This document shows, in pieces, positions 15,835-23,400 of a stretch of 35,735 bases of DNA. Below the pieces are notes generated by a model. The model saw only the letters and a list, made by a program, of their open reading frames with translations, was not told where the DNA came from and did no database searches. The DNA is from UKL13-2 sp044228625. GTDB taxonomy: Bacteria > Pseudomonadota > Gammaproteobacteria > Burkholderiales > Usitatibacteraceae. The position numbers and the translations under genes are program-made. Within the stretch, counting starts at the first letter, position 1; each line of letters opens with the position of its first letter. The stretch spans positions 1 through 35,735 of the forward strand of contig JBGAUM010000021.1 in NCBI GenBank assembly GCA_044228625.1, in the 5' to 3' direction.

Positions 15835-17091
15835 TCAAAAATAGGACACCGCAAATACCTGCACGATGCCGAACCACATCACCGGAATGCCAGCGCAGAT
15901 CGCCCAATCCCATTTGCCGAGCTTCAACGGGTCCTTGAGATTGCTGGCAACGATCGCACAGAGCCCCACGAGAAAATACAGGGTCTCGTATTCGAGAGTT
16001 ACGAATAGCGCACTCACGATGTAGCCGATCATGATCAGCACAAGTGCCGTCGCATGCGCTTTGTCGCGTTCGTCGTAGGGCCCCGCGCGCATGAGCATCA
16101 GTCCCTTGATGGATGCATACAGCATGGTCACCCACAGGAACAGTCCCATCATGCCCGTTTCGCCCATCAACTCGATGGGTGAACTGTGCGCGATCAGCCT
16201 GCCGGTGTATTTGCGGTAATTGCCGCGGCCAATGCCGAACAGCGGGTCATGCTTTACCATATTGAGCCCTTGCGCCCACATCTCCACACGGTATTGGGCG
16301 GAGCGGTTCTCATCGCGGATCTGCGTCATGTGCGCAGGGGCCGCCATGTAGATCGCTCCGACAGCCGCGGCGACAATGCCGATCTTGGTGACAGAAATCT
16401 TCAGTCGGATCAGAAAATAGAGTCCGAGGATCGCGAGCGCGGCAAGGAGTCCTCCCCGGGATCCGGTGAAATAGGTTGCGACCAGCAACGGACCTAGCAT
16501 GACCAGCCCCAGCAGCCTCGCAAACCAGCCAAAGGGCGGTCCAAGCATGACCAACACGATGGGCAGCCCCATGGTGTAGATGACACAAAACACACCCGGA
16601 CCATCGAAGATATTGACCCAACGGGTGCGTCCGGTTCCTCCGGCGGCCAGCACGCTTGGATCGACCCATCCCAGGCGCTGGCCGGCCCATCCAAGGCCAT
16701 CCGGACTGAGCTTGTGCTGAATGCCCTCAACCACGATGATCATGACAAACACCAGGATCACCCACATGACGCGGCGAAGTTCGGGCATGGTCGGTGCTGT
16801 GGCCTGCACCAACTTGAAGACCAAAAAAAAGCGGATGTAGTCGACGATATAGGTGTTGGTCAACGTGTTGCCCGGATTGAGCAACATCGATGCCAACCCC
16901 CAAAGGATGAAGGCCAGAAGCAGCCAATCGATGGTGCGGAATTCGAACAACTTGCCCAGCTTGCCGCGCGCCAGTAACGCCACGAACCAGACCGGATACA
17001 AAACGTAGTCGACCGGAAAATCCTTGATTGCATCGACCCACAATTGTGGGGCGATGATCAGTGTGGTGAGGTAGAGGCTGATGACGAACAT
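15835..17091 (-). CDS. O-antigen ligase/polymerase-like membrane protein (Wzy_C family)
   Basis: This 418-residue protein has about ten or more membrane segments. The motif FTGSRGGLLAALAILGLY and the large loop that follows, with RVEMWAQGLNMVKHDPLFGIGRGNY and HSSPIELMGETGMMG, are typical of the O-antigen ligase/polymerase (Wzy_C) group. These enzymes join or polymerise sugar chains on the periplasmic side of the inner membrane; relatives also glycosylate pilins or build exopolysaccharide. No glycosyltransferase genes are in the window, so the substrate cannot be inferred. ATG 17091 is used; a TTG at 17100 would add three residues. The small DUF2834 gene follows, and the ABC exporter lies upstream on the same strand. 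Confidence 0.82.
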   Translation of the reverse strand: MFVISLYLTTLIIAPQLWVDAIKDFPVDYVLYPVWFVALLARGKLGKLFEFRTIDWLLLAFILWGLASMLLNPGNTLTNTYIVDYIRFFLVFKLVQATAPTMPELRRVMWVILVFVMIIVVEGIQHKLSPDGLGWAGQRLGWVDPSVLAAGGTGRTRWVNIFDGPGVFCVIYTMGLPIVLVMLGPPFGWFARLLGLVMLGPLLVATYFTGSRGGLLAALAILGLYFLIRLKISVTKIGIVAAAVGAIYMAAPAHMTQIRDENRSAQYRVEMWAQGLNMVKHDPLFGIGRGNYRKYTGRLIAHSSPIELMGETGMMGLFLWVTMLYASIKGLMLMRAGPYDERDKAHATALVLIMIGYIVSALFVTLEYETLYFLVGLCAIVASNLKDPLKLGKWDWAICAGIPVMWFGIVQVFAVSYF

Positions 17092-17134
17092 GTCGTTCAA
17101 GAAGTCGCGTACTGCGCCATTCTATGCGGCGCGC

Positions 17135-18919
17135 CTAAACATGAAACTGCAGTGCCGCAAGGCCCGCATAAAGCCCGCCGGTGGCAACCAGCGCTTCATG
17201 TGTGCCGGTTTCGACGACCCGGCCGGCATCGAGCACGACGATGCGGTCCGCACGCTTGACGGTGGCCAGCCGGTGGGCGATGACCAACGTTGTTCTGCCT
17301 TTCATGGCGGCTTCCAGCGCCCCCTGCACCATCCGTTCCGATTCCGCGTCAAGGGCGCTGGTGGCCTCATCCAACAACAGGAGCGGGGGGTTCTTCAGCA
17401 ACGCACGTGCAATCGCGATGCGTTGACGCTGACCACCGGATAGCCGTACGCCGCGCTCGCCGAGAAAGGTCCTGTACCCCCCTGGCAGCTGATCAATGAA
17501 CTCATGCGCGTGCGCCAAGCGGGCGGCAGTCATCACCTCCTCGTCGGTCGCCCCAATGCGTCCGTAGCGAATATTCTCAAGTGCATCTGCAGCGAAAATG
17601 ACCGTTTCCTGCGGCACGATGCCGATCGCATCGCGCAAGGCCTCCAGTCGAAGAGTTCGCAGATCCGCGCCATCCAGGAGAATTTGTCCGGCCTGGGGGT
17701 CGTAAAAGCGCAGTAGCAACTGAAACAATGTCGTCTTGCCCGCGCCGGAGGGACCGACGATGGCCACTGTCTCCCCGGGCGCGATGTCCAGCGTGAATGC
17801 CTGCAACGCCGCGCGATCCGGGCGCGAAGGGTAGCGGAACGTCACCTCATTCAGGGACAGCGCGGCGCCTGCCGCCTGCCGGGCGGGCAATGGGACCGGC
17901 ACCACCGGATCGACAATGTCGGGCTCCACACTCAGCAGCTCCAGCAAGCGTTCCGTGGCGCCGGCCGCTCGTTGTGCCTCTCCCAACGTCTCCGCCAGCG
18001 CACCGACCGCGCCCGCCACGATGGCCGAATAGAGGATGAATTGCGCGAGCAATCCCCCGGTCATGTCGCCCTGCATCACGGCGTGGGCACCTAGCCACAG
18101 CACGAACACGATGGCGCCAAACACCAGCAGGATCGCCATCACTGTCAACGCAGCGCGTGCGCGGATGCGACGGATCGCGGTCGAGAACGCGCGCTCAACC
18201 GAATCGGCGAATCGCCGCGCTTCAATGTGTTCGTGCGTAAACGCCTGAACCACGGTCATGGCGTTCAGGATCTCTCCGGCCATGGCCGAGGCATCGGCGA
18301 CGCGGTCCTGCGAATCGCGGGAAAGCGTGCGCACGCGCCGGCCGAATACGAGAATCGGGGCGATGACCGCAACGAGCGTCACGATCATGATGGCCGACAA
18401 CTTTGGGCTGGTGACGAACATCATGAAGAGTCCGCCCACGAACAACAGCGTGTTGCGCAACGCCATGGATAGACTGGTGCCAACCACCGCCTGGACCAGT
18501 GTCGTGTCCGTCGTGAGCCGCGACAAGACTTCGCCGGTCTTTGTCGTCTCGAAAAATGCCGGGCTCTGCTGGACTACATGCCGATACACGGCCGCCCGCA
18601 GGTCTGCGGTGACGCGCTCCCCGAGCCAGGACACCGCATAAAAGCGCGCCGCCGTCGCCGCCGCGAGCACGCACGCCACGCCGAATAGCGCAAGAAAATA
18701 AAGGTCGATGTGTGCGGCACTCTTCTCGCCAGCCGCGCCAAAGCCCAGGTCGATCATCTGCTTGAAGGCCAGTGGCAATGCAAGCGTCGCGCCCGCCGCC
18801 AAGAGCAAGGCCACCCCGGCAAAGGCGAAACGCCAGCCGTACGGCTTGAGAAAAGGAATCAGGCGGGACAGCGAGACGAGGGCGGAAGGGCGCTCGCGCA
18901 CAGGGGAAGGTTCGGTCAT
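17135..18919 (-). CDS. ABC exporter, fused permease and ATPase (ABCB/MsbA-like)
   Basis: This is a 594-residue half-transporter. After a short polar N-terminus (MTEPSPVRERPSALVSL) comes a six-helix ABC transmembrane domain (about 25-320). The ATPase domain has Walker A GPSGAGKTT (near residue 387), signature LSGGQRQRIAIARALL (near 490), Walker B LLLLDEATSALD, and the H-loop LVIAHRLAT. All catalytic motifs are intact. It resembles MsbA-type bacterial exporters of lipid or drugs; the substrate is unknown. The start ATG (18919) lies inside an 11-bp inverted repeat, and no good ribosome-binding site is visible. The minus-strand ligase-like gene downstream is separated by 43 bases, so co-transcription is possible and would fit an envelope role. 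Confidence 0.9.
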   Translation of the reverse strand: MTEPSPVRERPSALVSLSRLIPFLKPYGWRFAFAGVALLLAAGATLALPLAFKQMIDLGFGAAGEKSAAHIDLYFLALFGVACVLAAATAARFYAVSWLGERVTADLRAAVYRHVVQQSPAFFETTKTGEVLSRLTTDTTLVQAVVGTSLSMALRNTLLFVGGLFMMFVTSPKLSAIMIVTLVAVIAPILVFGRRVRTLSRDSQDRVADASAMAGEILNAMTVVQAFTHEHIEARRFADSVERAFSTAIRRIRARAALTVMAILLVFGAIVFVLWLGAHAVMQGDMTGGLLAQFILYSAIVAGAVGALAETLGEAQRAAGATERLLELLSVEPDIVDPVVPVPLPARQAAGAALSLNEVTFRYPSRPDRAALQAFTLDIAPGETVAIVGPSGAGKTTLFQLLLRFYDPQAGQILLDGADLRTLRLEALRDAIGIVPQETVIFAADALENIRYGRIGATDEEVMTAARLAHAHEFIDQLPGGYRTFLGERGVRLSGGQRQRIAIARALLKNPPLLLLDEATSALDAESERMVQGALEAAMKGRTTLVIAHRLATVKRADRIVVLDAGRVVETGTHEALVATGGLYAGLAALQFHV

Positions 18920-18942
18920 TCCGGCATTTTCGCCGGAATGAC
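18915..18942. repeat. Inverted repeat overlapping the ABC exporter start codon
   Basis: Perfect 11-base arms, GTCATTCCGGC (18915-18925) and GCCGGAATGAC (18932-18942), flank a 6-base loop ATTTTC. The left arm contains the start codon of the minus-strand exporter. The element resembles the short dispersed CATTCC-type palindromic repeats found in many proteobacterial genomes. I saw no second copy in this window. Confidence 0.75.
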
Positions 18943-19056
18943 GCAAGTGGCGGGTGAATCGCTTTTCCGGGCACTGGCTTGCAATTGACCAATCCGTGAG
19001 ACACCGAATCTTTAGACCAATCTCGTTTGAAACCTGCGGCTGGCAGGCGCGTAGGA

Positions 19057-19065
19057 TGCGATAAT
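19057..19065 (+). promoter_or_regulatory. Extended -10 element upstream of the S8 protease
   Basis: TGCGATAAT fits an extended -10 (TG, one base, GATAAT at 19060-19065) without a matching -35. The transcript would have a leader of about 80 bases before the proposed start at 19154. Confidence 0.4.
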
Positions 19066-19153
19066 GTGAACACAAGTAAACAATTGTCGAGCAGACAACC
19101 CATGCGCATGTTTTTCCACACACCCACACACCCTGCCTTCGAGCCGGTGGGCA

Positions 19154-21289
19154 TTGCGCCGCTTGGCAATCGGGGAGCTTGCGCGGCGTGTAATCCGAAT
19201 CGTGTTTTGCGCCGCCACGTTTTGCGCCGCGTCGTTCGTGCCGCATGTTTCTGCCGCATCTAGTGACTCCCTCATCCGTGACACGCAGGGCAGGGTCCGG
19301 TACATCGTTGACTTGTTCGAAGACGAATCCGGTAAGCCTTCCAGATTCGCCGGTGCAGCGGAAAAAATTGCGTGGCACAAGGCCAATTCTGCGCGGCTAG
19401 TCGAGGACACCACAAAGCTCCCCGGCATCGATGTCGTCACCAGCACCAGTCTCGTCGGCACCAGCTTTACCGCGTATCTTTACGAGAAGCAGGCCGAACA
19501 ACTGACCAAGGACAAGCGGGTGCAACGCCTCACGCCGGACGCGCGCTTGACATCGAGCGGCAACCTGTGGAGCGACACCGCCAACGGTGCGGAAATCCTC
19601 TCTTGGGCCCGCCAAGCGATGGGCATCGTCACCACGGCGTCCACCGGCTCCGCTATCGTGTATGTCATCGACACCGGCGTCGAACAACACCGCGATCTTC
19701 CCGGCTTGGTCACCCGCATTGCGGTATTTCCCGGTATGAGCCCCACCGGCTGTTACCCTCATGCCACGCACGTGGCTGGCATCATCGGGGCCGGAAACAA
19801 CGGCATGGACGTGGTGGGTATGAATCCGGGGGTGAGGATGGTGTCGATCGCGATTGGAGATACAGCCGGAAACGGATGCACCACCAACGAAACCTATTCG
19901 GGAATGATTTCCGCGCTCGAGATTGTCAAGCAAGGAGTGATGGCGTCCGGTGCAATCGGTATCTTGAATTTGTCGTTCAATGCAGCTTCCCCCGCCTCAA
20001 ATCCATTTGCTGCATCTTCATCTGTCGGCGCAAAGTTGCTCTCCGTGGCCACGCCCACGGTTCAAGATGGCGTTGGTTACCGTGGCGTGCTCGTCGTCCA
20101 GTCGGCCGGCAATCATGACGCCAATGCCTGTCAATTCGCCTACAACAACGGCGGCAACGCAAACGCGTATGACGGCATTTTGGTTGTTGGCGGTTTGGAC
20201 CAAAATGGTCAACGGGTTCAGCGGTTTACTGGTGTGAACGGGCAGGCACATCTCAATGGCTTCGTCAACGATCCACCTCCACCGGACGAGTATGGCTCCA
20301 ACTCCGGCAACTGCGTGGAAATGTATGCCCCAAGCCAACAAGTCATTTCCACTTGGGCCAACAACGGCCGGAAGAGCCTGTCAGGAACCTCCATGGCCGC
20401 ACCGCACGTGGCGGGGTTGGCGTCGATCCTGCTGGAATCCGGCATGTACATCGAGAACTCGCGCGACCTGGAAGCGGCGGTTCGTGCCCGGTTGACGGTC
20501 ATACAGGGCTCGAATCTCTCGATGCCGATGCAGTCCCCAACGAGTGTGATGGCGAAGCCGACCGTGGAGTTCCGTGTCGGAGCGTTGCGCTCCCTCGCGG
20601 GCCCGAGCGACATTGGTCCGCAGCGGACCTACATCGACCTCGTTCCCCTGCAATACCGCGCTGTTGGTGCCTACTACTGCAATCTGGATCTCTTGCAAGG
20701 GGGGGTGCATACCGCGTCCTACAACCTTCCGCCCAGCGGGGAGATGCCGGTCAATTACATGCCGCCGGGCGATACGCGTTGGAATCTCAACTGCTATACG
20801 CCGCAGTACCTGCCCAACGAGGCGACCGCACGTGCGCAACTCAAGCGCCGCATCGCCTTGGCGTGGAAGGCGAGCACCACCAGCACCGGCTACACGTGGC
20901 AAGAAATTCCGCATGGTGGCGTGATCAATTGGTCCGTGCCGCAGAACGCGCCGTTTGATCAATTGCATTGGAGCACGGGTGCGGATGCCTGCCAGATCCG
21001 CTCCTATGGATTCACCGGCAATTACGTATACGACCCGGAATATCCGGGCGGTGGCAGCAGCGGCCCGTACAACCAGGCGCCCTATCCGAACGAGTCCTCG
21101 CCGTTATGGAACAGCGGCCCCGCCTTCTTTACCAGCTACACCTACGCCACGTTTTACTACGGCAACCCCTATGCCTACCCGAACCAACTGGGCACCATGC
21201 CCTACAACGGCTACAAGTGGCACCTGACTTGTACCAACTGGGAAGGCGAATCCGCCGTGCGCATCATGTATGGGACGCCGTTGTATTGA
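19154..21289 (+). CDS. Secreted subtilisin-like serine protease (peptidase S8)
   Basis: This 711-residue exported protease is related to the proteinase K branch. A signal peptide (about 1-35, ending HVSA) is followed by an inhibitor I9-like propeptide (about 48-130). The catalytic domain has the triad Asp173 (YVIDTG), His203 (PHATHVAG) and Ser413 (GTSMAAPHVAG), plus the oxyanion Asn in SAGNHD. The His motif has Ala where most subtilases have Gly (HGTH). The C-terminal 220 residues are rich in Tyr, Asn, Pro and Cys and match no domain I recognise. The start is uncertain: the TTG at 19154 has only a weak GGTGGG before it, and TTG 19163 is also possible. It stands divergent from the ABC exporter. 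Confidence 0.88.
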   Translation: MRRLAIGELARRVIRIVFCAATFCAASFVPHVSAASSDSLIRDTQGRVRYIVDLFEDESGKPSRFAGAAEKIAWHKANSARLVEDTTKLPGIDVVTSTSLVGTSFTAYLYEKQAEQLTKDKRVQRLTPDARLTSSGNLWSDTANGAEILSWARQAMGIVTTASTGSAIVYVIDTGVEQHRDLPGLVTRIAVFPGMSPTGCYPHATHVAGIIGAGNNGMDVVGMNPGVRMVSIAIGDTAGNGCTTNETYSGMISALEIVKQGVMASGAIGILNLSFNAASPASNPFAASSSVGAKLLSVATPTVQDGVGYRGVLVVQSAGNHDANACQFAYNNGGNANAYDGILVVGGLDQNGQRVQRFTGVNGQAHLNGFVNDPPPPDEYGSNSGNCVEMYAPSQQVISTWANNGRKSLSGTSMAAPHVAGLASILLESGMYIENSRDLEAAVRARLTVIQGSNLSMPMQSPTSVMAKPTVEFRVGALRSLAGPSDIGPQRTYIDLVPLQYRAVGAYYCNLDLLQGGVHTASYNLPPSGEMPVNYMPPGDTRWNLNCYTPQYLPNEATARAQLKRRIALAWKASTTSTGYTWQEIPHGGVINWSVPQNAPFDQLHWSTGADACQIRSYGFTGNYVYDPEYPGGGSSGPYNQAPYPNESSPLWNSGPAFFTSYTYATFYYGNPYAYPNQLGTMPYNGYKWHLTCTNWEGESAVRIMYGTPLY

Positions 21290-21327
21290 CGTGGTGTGAC
21301 GGAACGAATTGCTGGCGGGCGAAAGAG

Positions 21328-22111
21328 GTGAATCGCCGAAAAGTATTCCCGTCTTGTTGCTTCCGTCTTAACGTTGGTTCCAACGCTCGCGATGGGGTTG
21401 TCTCTCGGTGGCACGAGTGCCACCTTGCTCCCGAGTTCTCCGACCTCGGCGGACACACTGCGCGTATCCATGGGCGATAGAACCTGCGGTAATGGTGATC
21501 GAGGTCCGAATCGGCTTGGCCCCTTACAAGGTCTCCATGAGCAACAATGCAATTGCTGTGACAGCGGACAGCTGCAAGATTTTCCATCACCTTTGCACGC
21601 AGAAGACATCGACATCGGACGATTCCCGGCGGGCAACTACACCATCAGCCTGATCTCGGAAGCTACGCCGGGCCAGCCGGTGACGCTGGCGTCCAACGTT
21701 CCCTTCACCGTCACCGACGCCCGTGCACAGAAGATTGCGCCCTACGTGCGCATGGACTATTCGGGCCATTGGTGGGACCCGAACGATTCCGGCTGGGGAT
21801 TGTTTGTTTGGCAGGACGCCAAAGACAACCTGCTCGCTGCATGGTTCACCTACGGCGCGGATGGCAAGCCGATTTGGTGGGTGTTTCAGCCGCGCTGGCA
21901 GAGCGCCACCGCCACGCAGTCGGCACCGTTGATGCAAACCAGCCGCGCACCGGGTCCCAACTCGCCCCCGCCCAATCCGACCACATCGACCAGCGTTGGC
22001 ACCGCAAGCATCGATTTCACGCGCACCGATTTGACCGAGTCGGGCAAGATCACCTACCAAATCGGCAGTGGACCAGTGTTGACGCGAAACATTGTCAGGT
22101 TTCAACCATAG
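21328..22111 (+). pseudogene. Secreted protein with Trp-rich C-terminal domain, frame-disrupted
   Basis: The C-terminal 170 residues read cleanly in one frame, with RFPAGNYTISLISEATPG, then a Trp/Gly-rich domain (SGHWWDPNDSGWGLFVWQDAKD, and the later WFTYGADGKPIWWVF). I associate that domain with repeats in betaproteobacterial secreted proteins. Upstream the coherent sequence jumps frame. A signal-like segment and TLRVSMGDRTCGNG are in the same frame as the C-terminus, but VIEVRIGLAPYKVSMSNNAI and TADSCKIFHH are in another frame (about 21490-21600). A GTG at 21328 joins the signal segment only if one A is lost near 21338-21341. This may be a decaying gene or assembly error. An uninterrupted frame exists from TTG 21374, but its middle looks non-biological. 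Function is unknown. Confidence 0.6.
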
Positions 22112-22139
22112 CCTGCTGATTCAATCAACGCCAATCAAT

Positions 22140-22167
22140 GGGGCTGATAGGCAGCCCCTGTTTTTTT
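22140..22167 (+). terminator. Intrinsic terminator after the Trp-rich protein gene
   Basis: GGGGCTG (22140-22146) pairs with CAGCCCC (22152-22158) around a 5-base loop, followed by TG and seven Ts. It ends the plus-strand protease region. Confidence 0.88.
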
Positions 22168-22302
22168 GGTGGGTTGCAACCGTGGGTGCAAATGGCGAAA
22201 TCGACTGCGGCGTTTCAGCCCGATCAGCCCCAGCGCAGAGATGACGTTGTTGGTAACCCACGGCAAACGACAAGGCGAATGAGTTCGCGCTGGCGCGGAC
22301 TA

Positions 22303-22815
22303 CTATGTATTCATCAACGCCACCAACTGATCCAGCGCAGCACCCCACCCGTGCTCGAAGCCCATGTCGGCGTGGCGCTTTTGGCTCTCGCTGTCCGGGT
22401 GCAGCGCCCAGGCCACATAGCGCGTGCCGGTGCCCTTGGGTTCCATCATGACCGCCGCTGTCATCAACAACTCCGCGCATTCGTGGCCCGGTGTGATTGT
22501 CACTTTCGCGGGGCGGAATCCTTCGGTCATGCAACTGGTGAACACCAGCTTGCGGTTCGGGATGATTTCCAACAGGCAGCCGCTGTTGGGGAACAGTTGT
22601 CCCTCGGGGGAACGCATCACCGAGTTGAATTTGCCGCCGGGCCGAAGGTCGATGTCGACGCTGGCGGTGGACCACGGCGCAGGCGTGAACCATTGCACCA
22701 GGAGTTCGGGCTCTGTCCATGCGGCCCATACCTTATCGACGGGTACGTCGACATAGCGCTCGAGCAACAGGTCGGTGGCGGGGTTGAATCCGGTTGGCGT
22801 GAATGCAGCGTTCAT
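22303..22815 (-). CDS. SRPBCC (AHSA1-like) domain protein
   Basis: This 170-residue protein has the START-like hydrophobic-pocket fold of the AHSA1/CalC group. The diagnostic opening is present (LLLERYVDVPVDKVWAAWTE, then LLVQWFTPAPW), followed by DIDLRPGGKFNSVM and the C-terminal helix GFEHGWGAALDQLVALM. The family binds or senses small hydrophobic ligands, but this subgroup has no settled function. Its ATG overlaps the stop of the ArsR gene by four bases (ATGA), so it is translationally coupled to its regulator. This pairing is common in bacteria, which suggests that the pair responds to one ligand. There is no clear terminator on the minus strand after it. Confidence 0.88.
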   Translation of the reverse strand: MNAAFTPTGFNPATDLLLERYVDVPVDKVWAAWTEPELLVQWFTPAPWSTASVDIDLRPGGKFNSVMRSPEGQLFPNSGCLLEIIPNRKLVFTSCMTEGFRPAKVTITPGHECAELLMTAAVMMEPKGTGTRYVAWALHPDSESQKRHADMGFEHGWGAALDQLVALMNT

Positions 22816-23150
22816 GTCTTCTTCCTTCGTTGTGAAAGCAACAACTGGTCCAGCTGGTCCAATCGCGTATCCCAGCGGGCCCGTTGGCGCGAAAGCCAGT
22901 GTTCCGCCCCATGAAGCGCTCCCGGGATCAACTGATAGGTGCGCACCCGGCCTTGCTTCTCGGACGTCACCAGCCCGCCCCGTTCCAGTATGGACAGGTG
23001 CTGCATCAGCGAAGGCAGGGCCATGTCAAAAGGTTCTGCCAGTTCGCTGACGGCGGCGGGCCCCCTTGCGAGACGTTCGACCAGCGCGCGGCGCGTGCCG
23101 TGCGAGAGGGCGGTGAACACCGTATCCAGAGCGTGCAAATTGTTAGGCAT
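22812..23150 (-). CDS. ArsR-family transcriptional regulator
   Basis: This 112-residue winged-helix repressor opens MPNNLHALDTVFTALSHGTRR. It has the usual recognition region (AVSELAEPFDMALPSLMQHL, residues 33-52) and the wing (GLVTSEKQGRVRTYQL). It lacks the CxC metal site of metal-sensing ArsR proteins, so it likely senses something else. This ArsR subgroup is normally linked to a downstream SRPBCC gene, as here. An 18-bp perfect palindrome covers the start codon and overlaps the end of the -10 element, so autorepression is likely. The promoter geometry predicts a transcript starting at or two bases before the ATG. Confidence 0.92.
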   Translation of the reverse strand: MPNNLHALDTVFTALSHGTRRALVERLARGPAAVSELAEPFDMALPSLMQHLSILERGGLVTSEKQGRVRTYQLIPGALHGAEHWLSRQRARWDTRLDQLDQLLLSQRRKKT

Positions 23151-23159
23151 ATGCCTAAC
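23142..23159. promoter_or_regulatory. Palindromic operator at the arsR start
   Basis: GTTAGGCATATGCCTAAC is a perfect 18-bp palindrome. It covers the first three codons of the ArsR gene and overlaps the -10 element of its promoter, the expected place for an autorepressor site. Confidence 0.82.
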
Positions 23160-23400
23160 TATAAAGTCATGTGGCGGATCGGTCAAGCCCGACGTGGTTG
23201 GGCAGCCGGCGTCTCTGTCGCATAATGCCCGGAAACCGTTCCATGAAGACTTCGGCCCTTCCACGTTGCGCGCTCGTCCTGGTCTTGCTCCACGCCAGGC
23301 GTGGCGCGCGCGCGGCGATTCGGATGGCCGCCGGGCAACCGTGCTGGGCGTAACCCGACCCGGCCCAACTGCCGGTTCCGGCGGCGCACCCGCCGGCTCC
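23151..23400. other. Region between ArsR and the GGDEF/EAL gene
   Basis: Apart from the ArsR promoter this stretch holds no gene I can support. A 36-codon frame at 23243-23353 starts MKTSALPRCALVLVLL, but it lacks a ribosome-binding site and is probably chance. In-frame GTG 23341 is an alternative start for the next gene. Confidence 0.4.
23158..23186 (-). promoter_or_regulatory. Sigma-70 promoter of the ArsR/SRPBCC operon
   Basis: On the minus strand TTGACC (23186-23181) and TATAGT (23163-23158) are separated by 17 bases. The start point would fall at 23152-23150, on or just before the ArsR ATG at 23150, implying an essentially leaderless message. Confidence 0.78.

Noticed and set aside
19027..19263. 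Plus-strand frame containing ATG 19102 (MRMFFHTPTHPAFE) as a gene or as the protease start
   Set aside because: It is in a different frame from the protease and ends at 19263; the protease signal peptide reads well from 19154.
23243..23353. 36-codon signal-peptide-like frame
   Set aside because: No ribosome-binding site, Arg-rich composition, and overlap with the possible start of the GGDEF/EAL gene.
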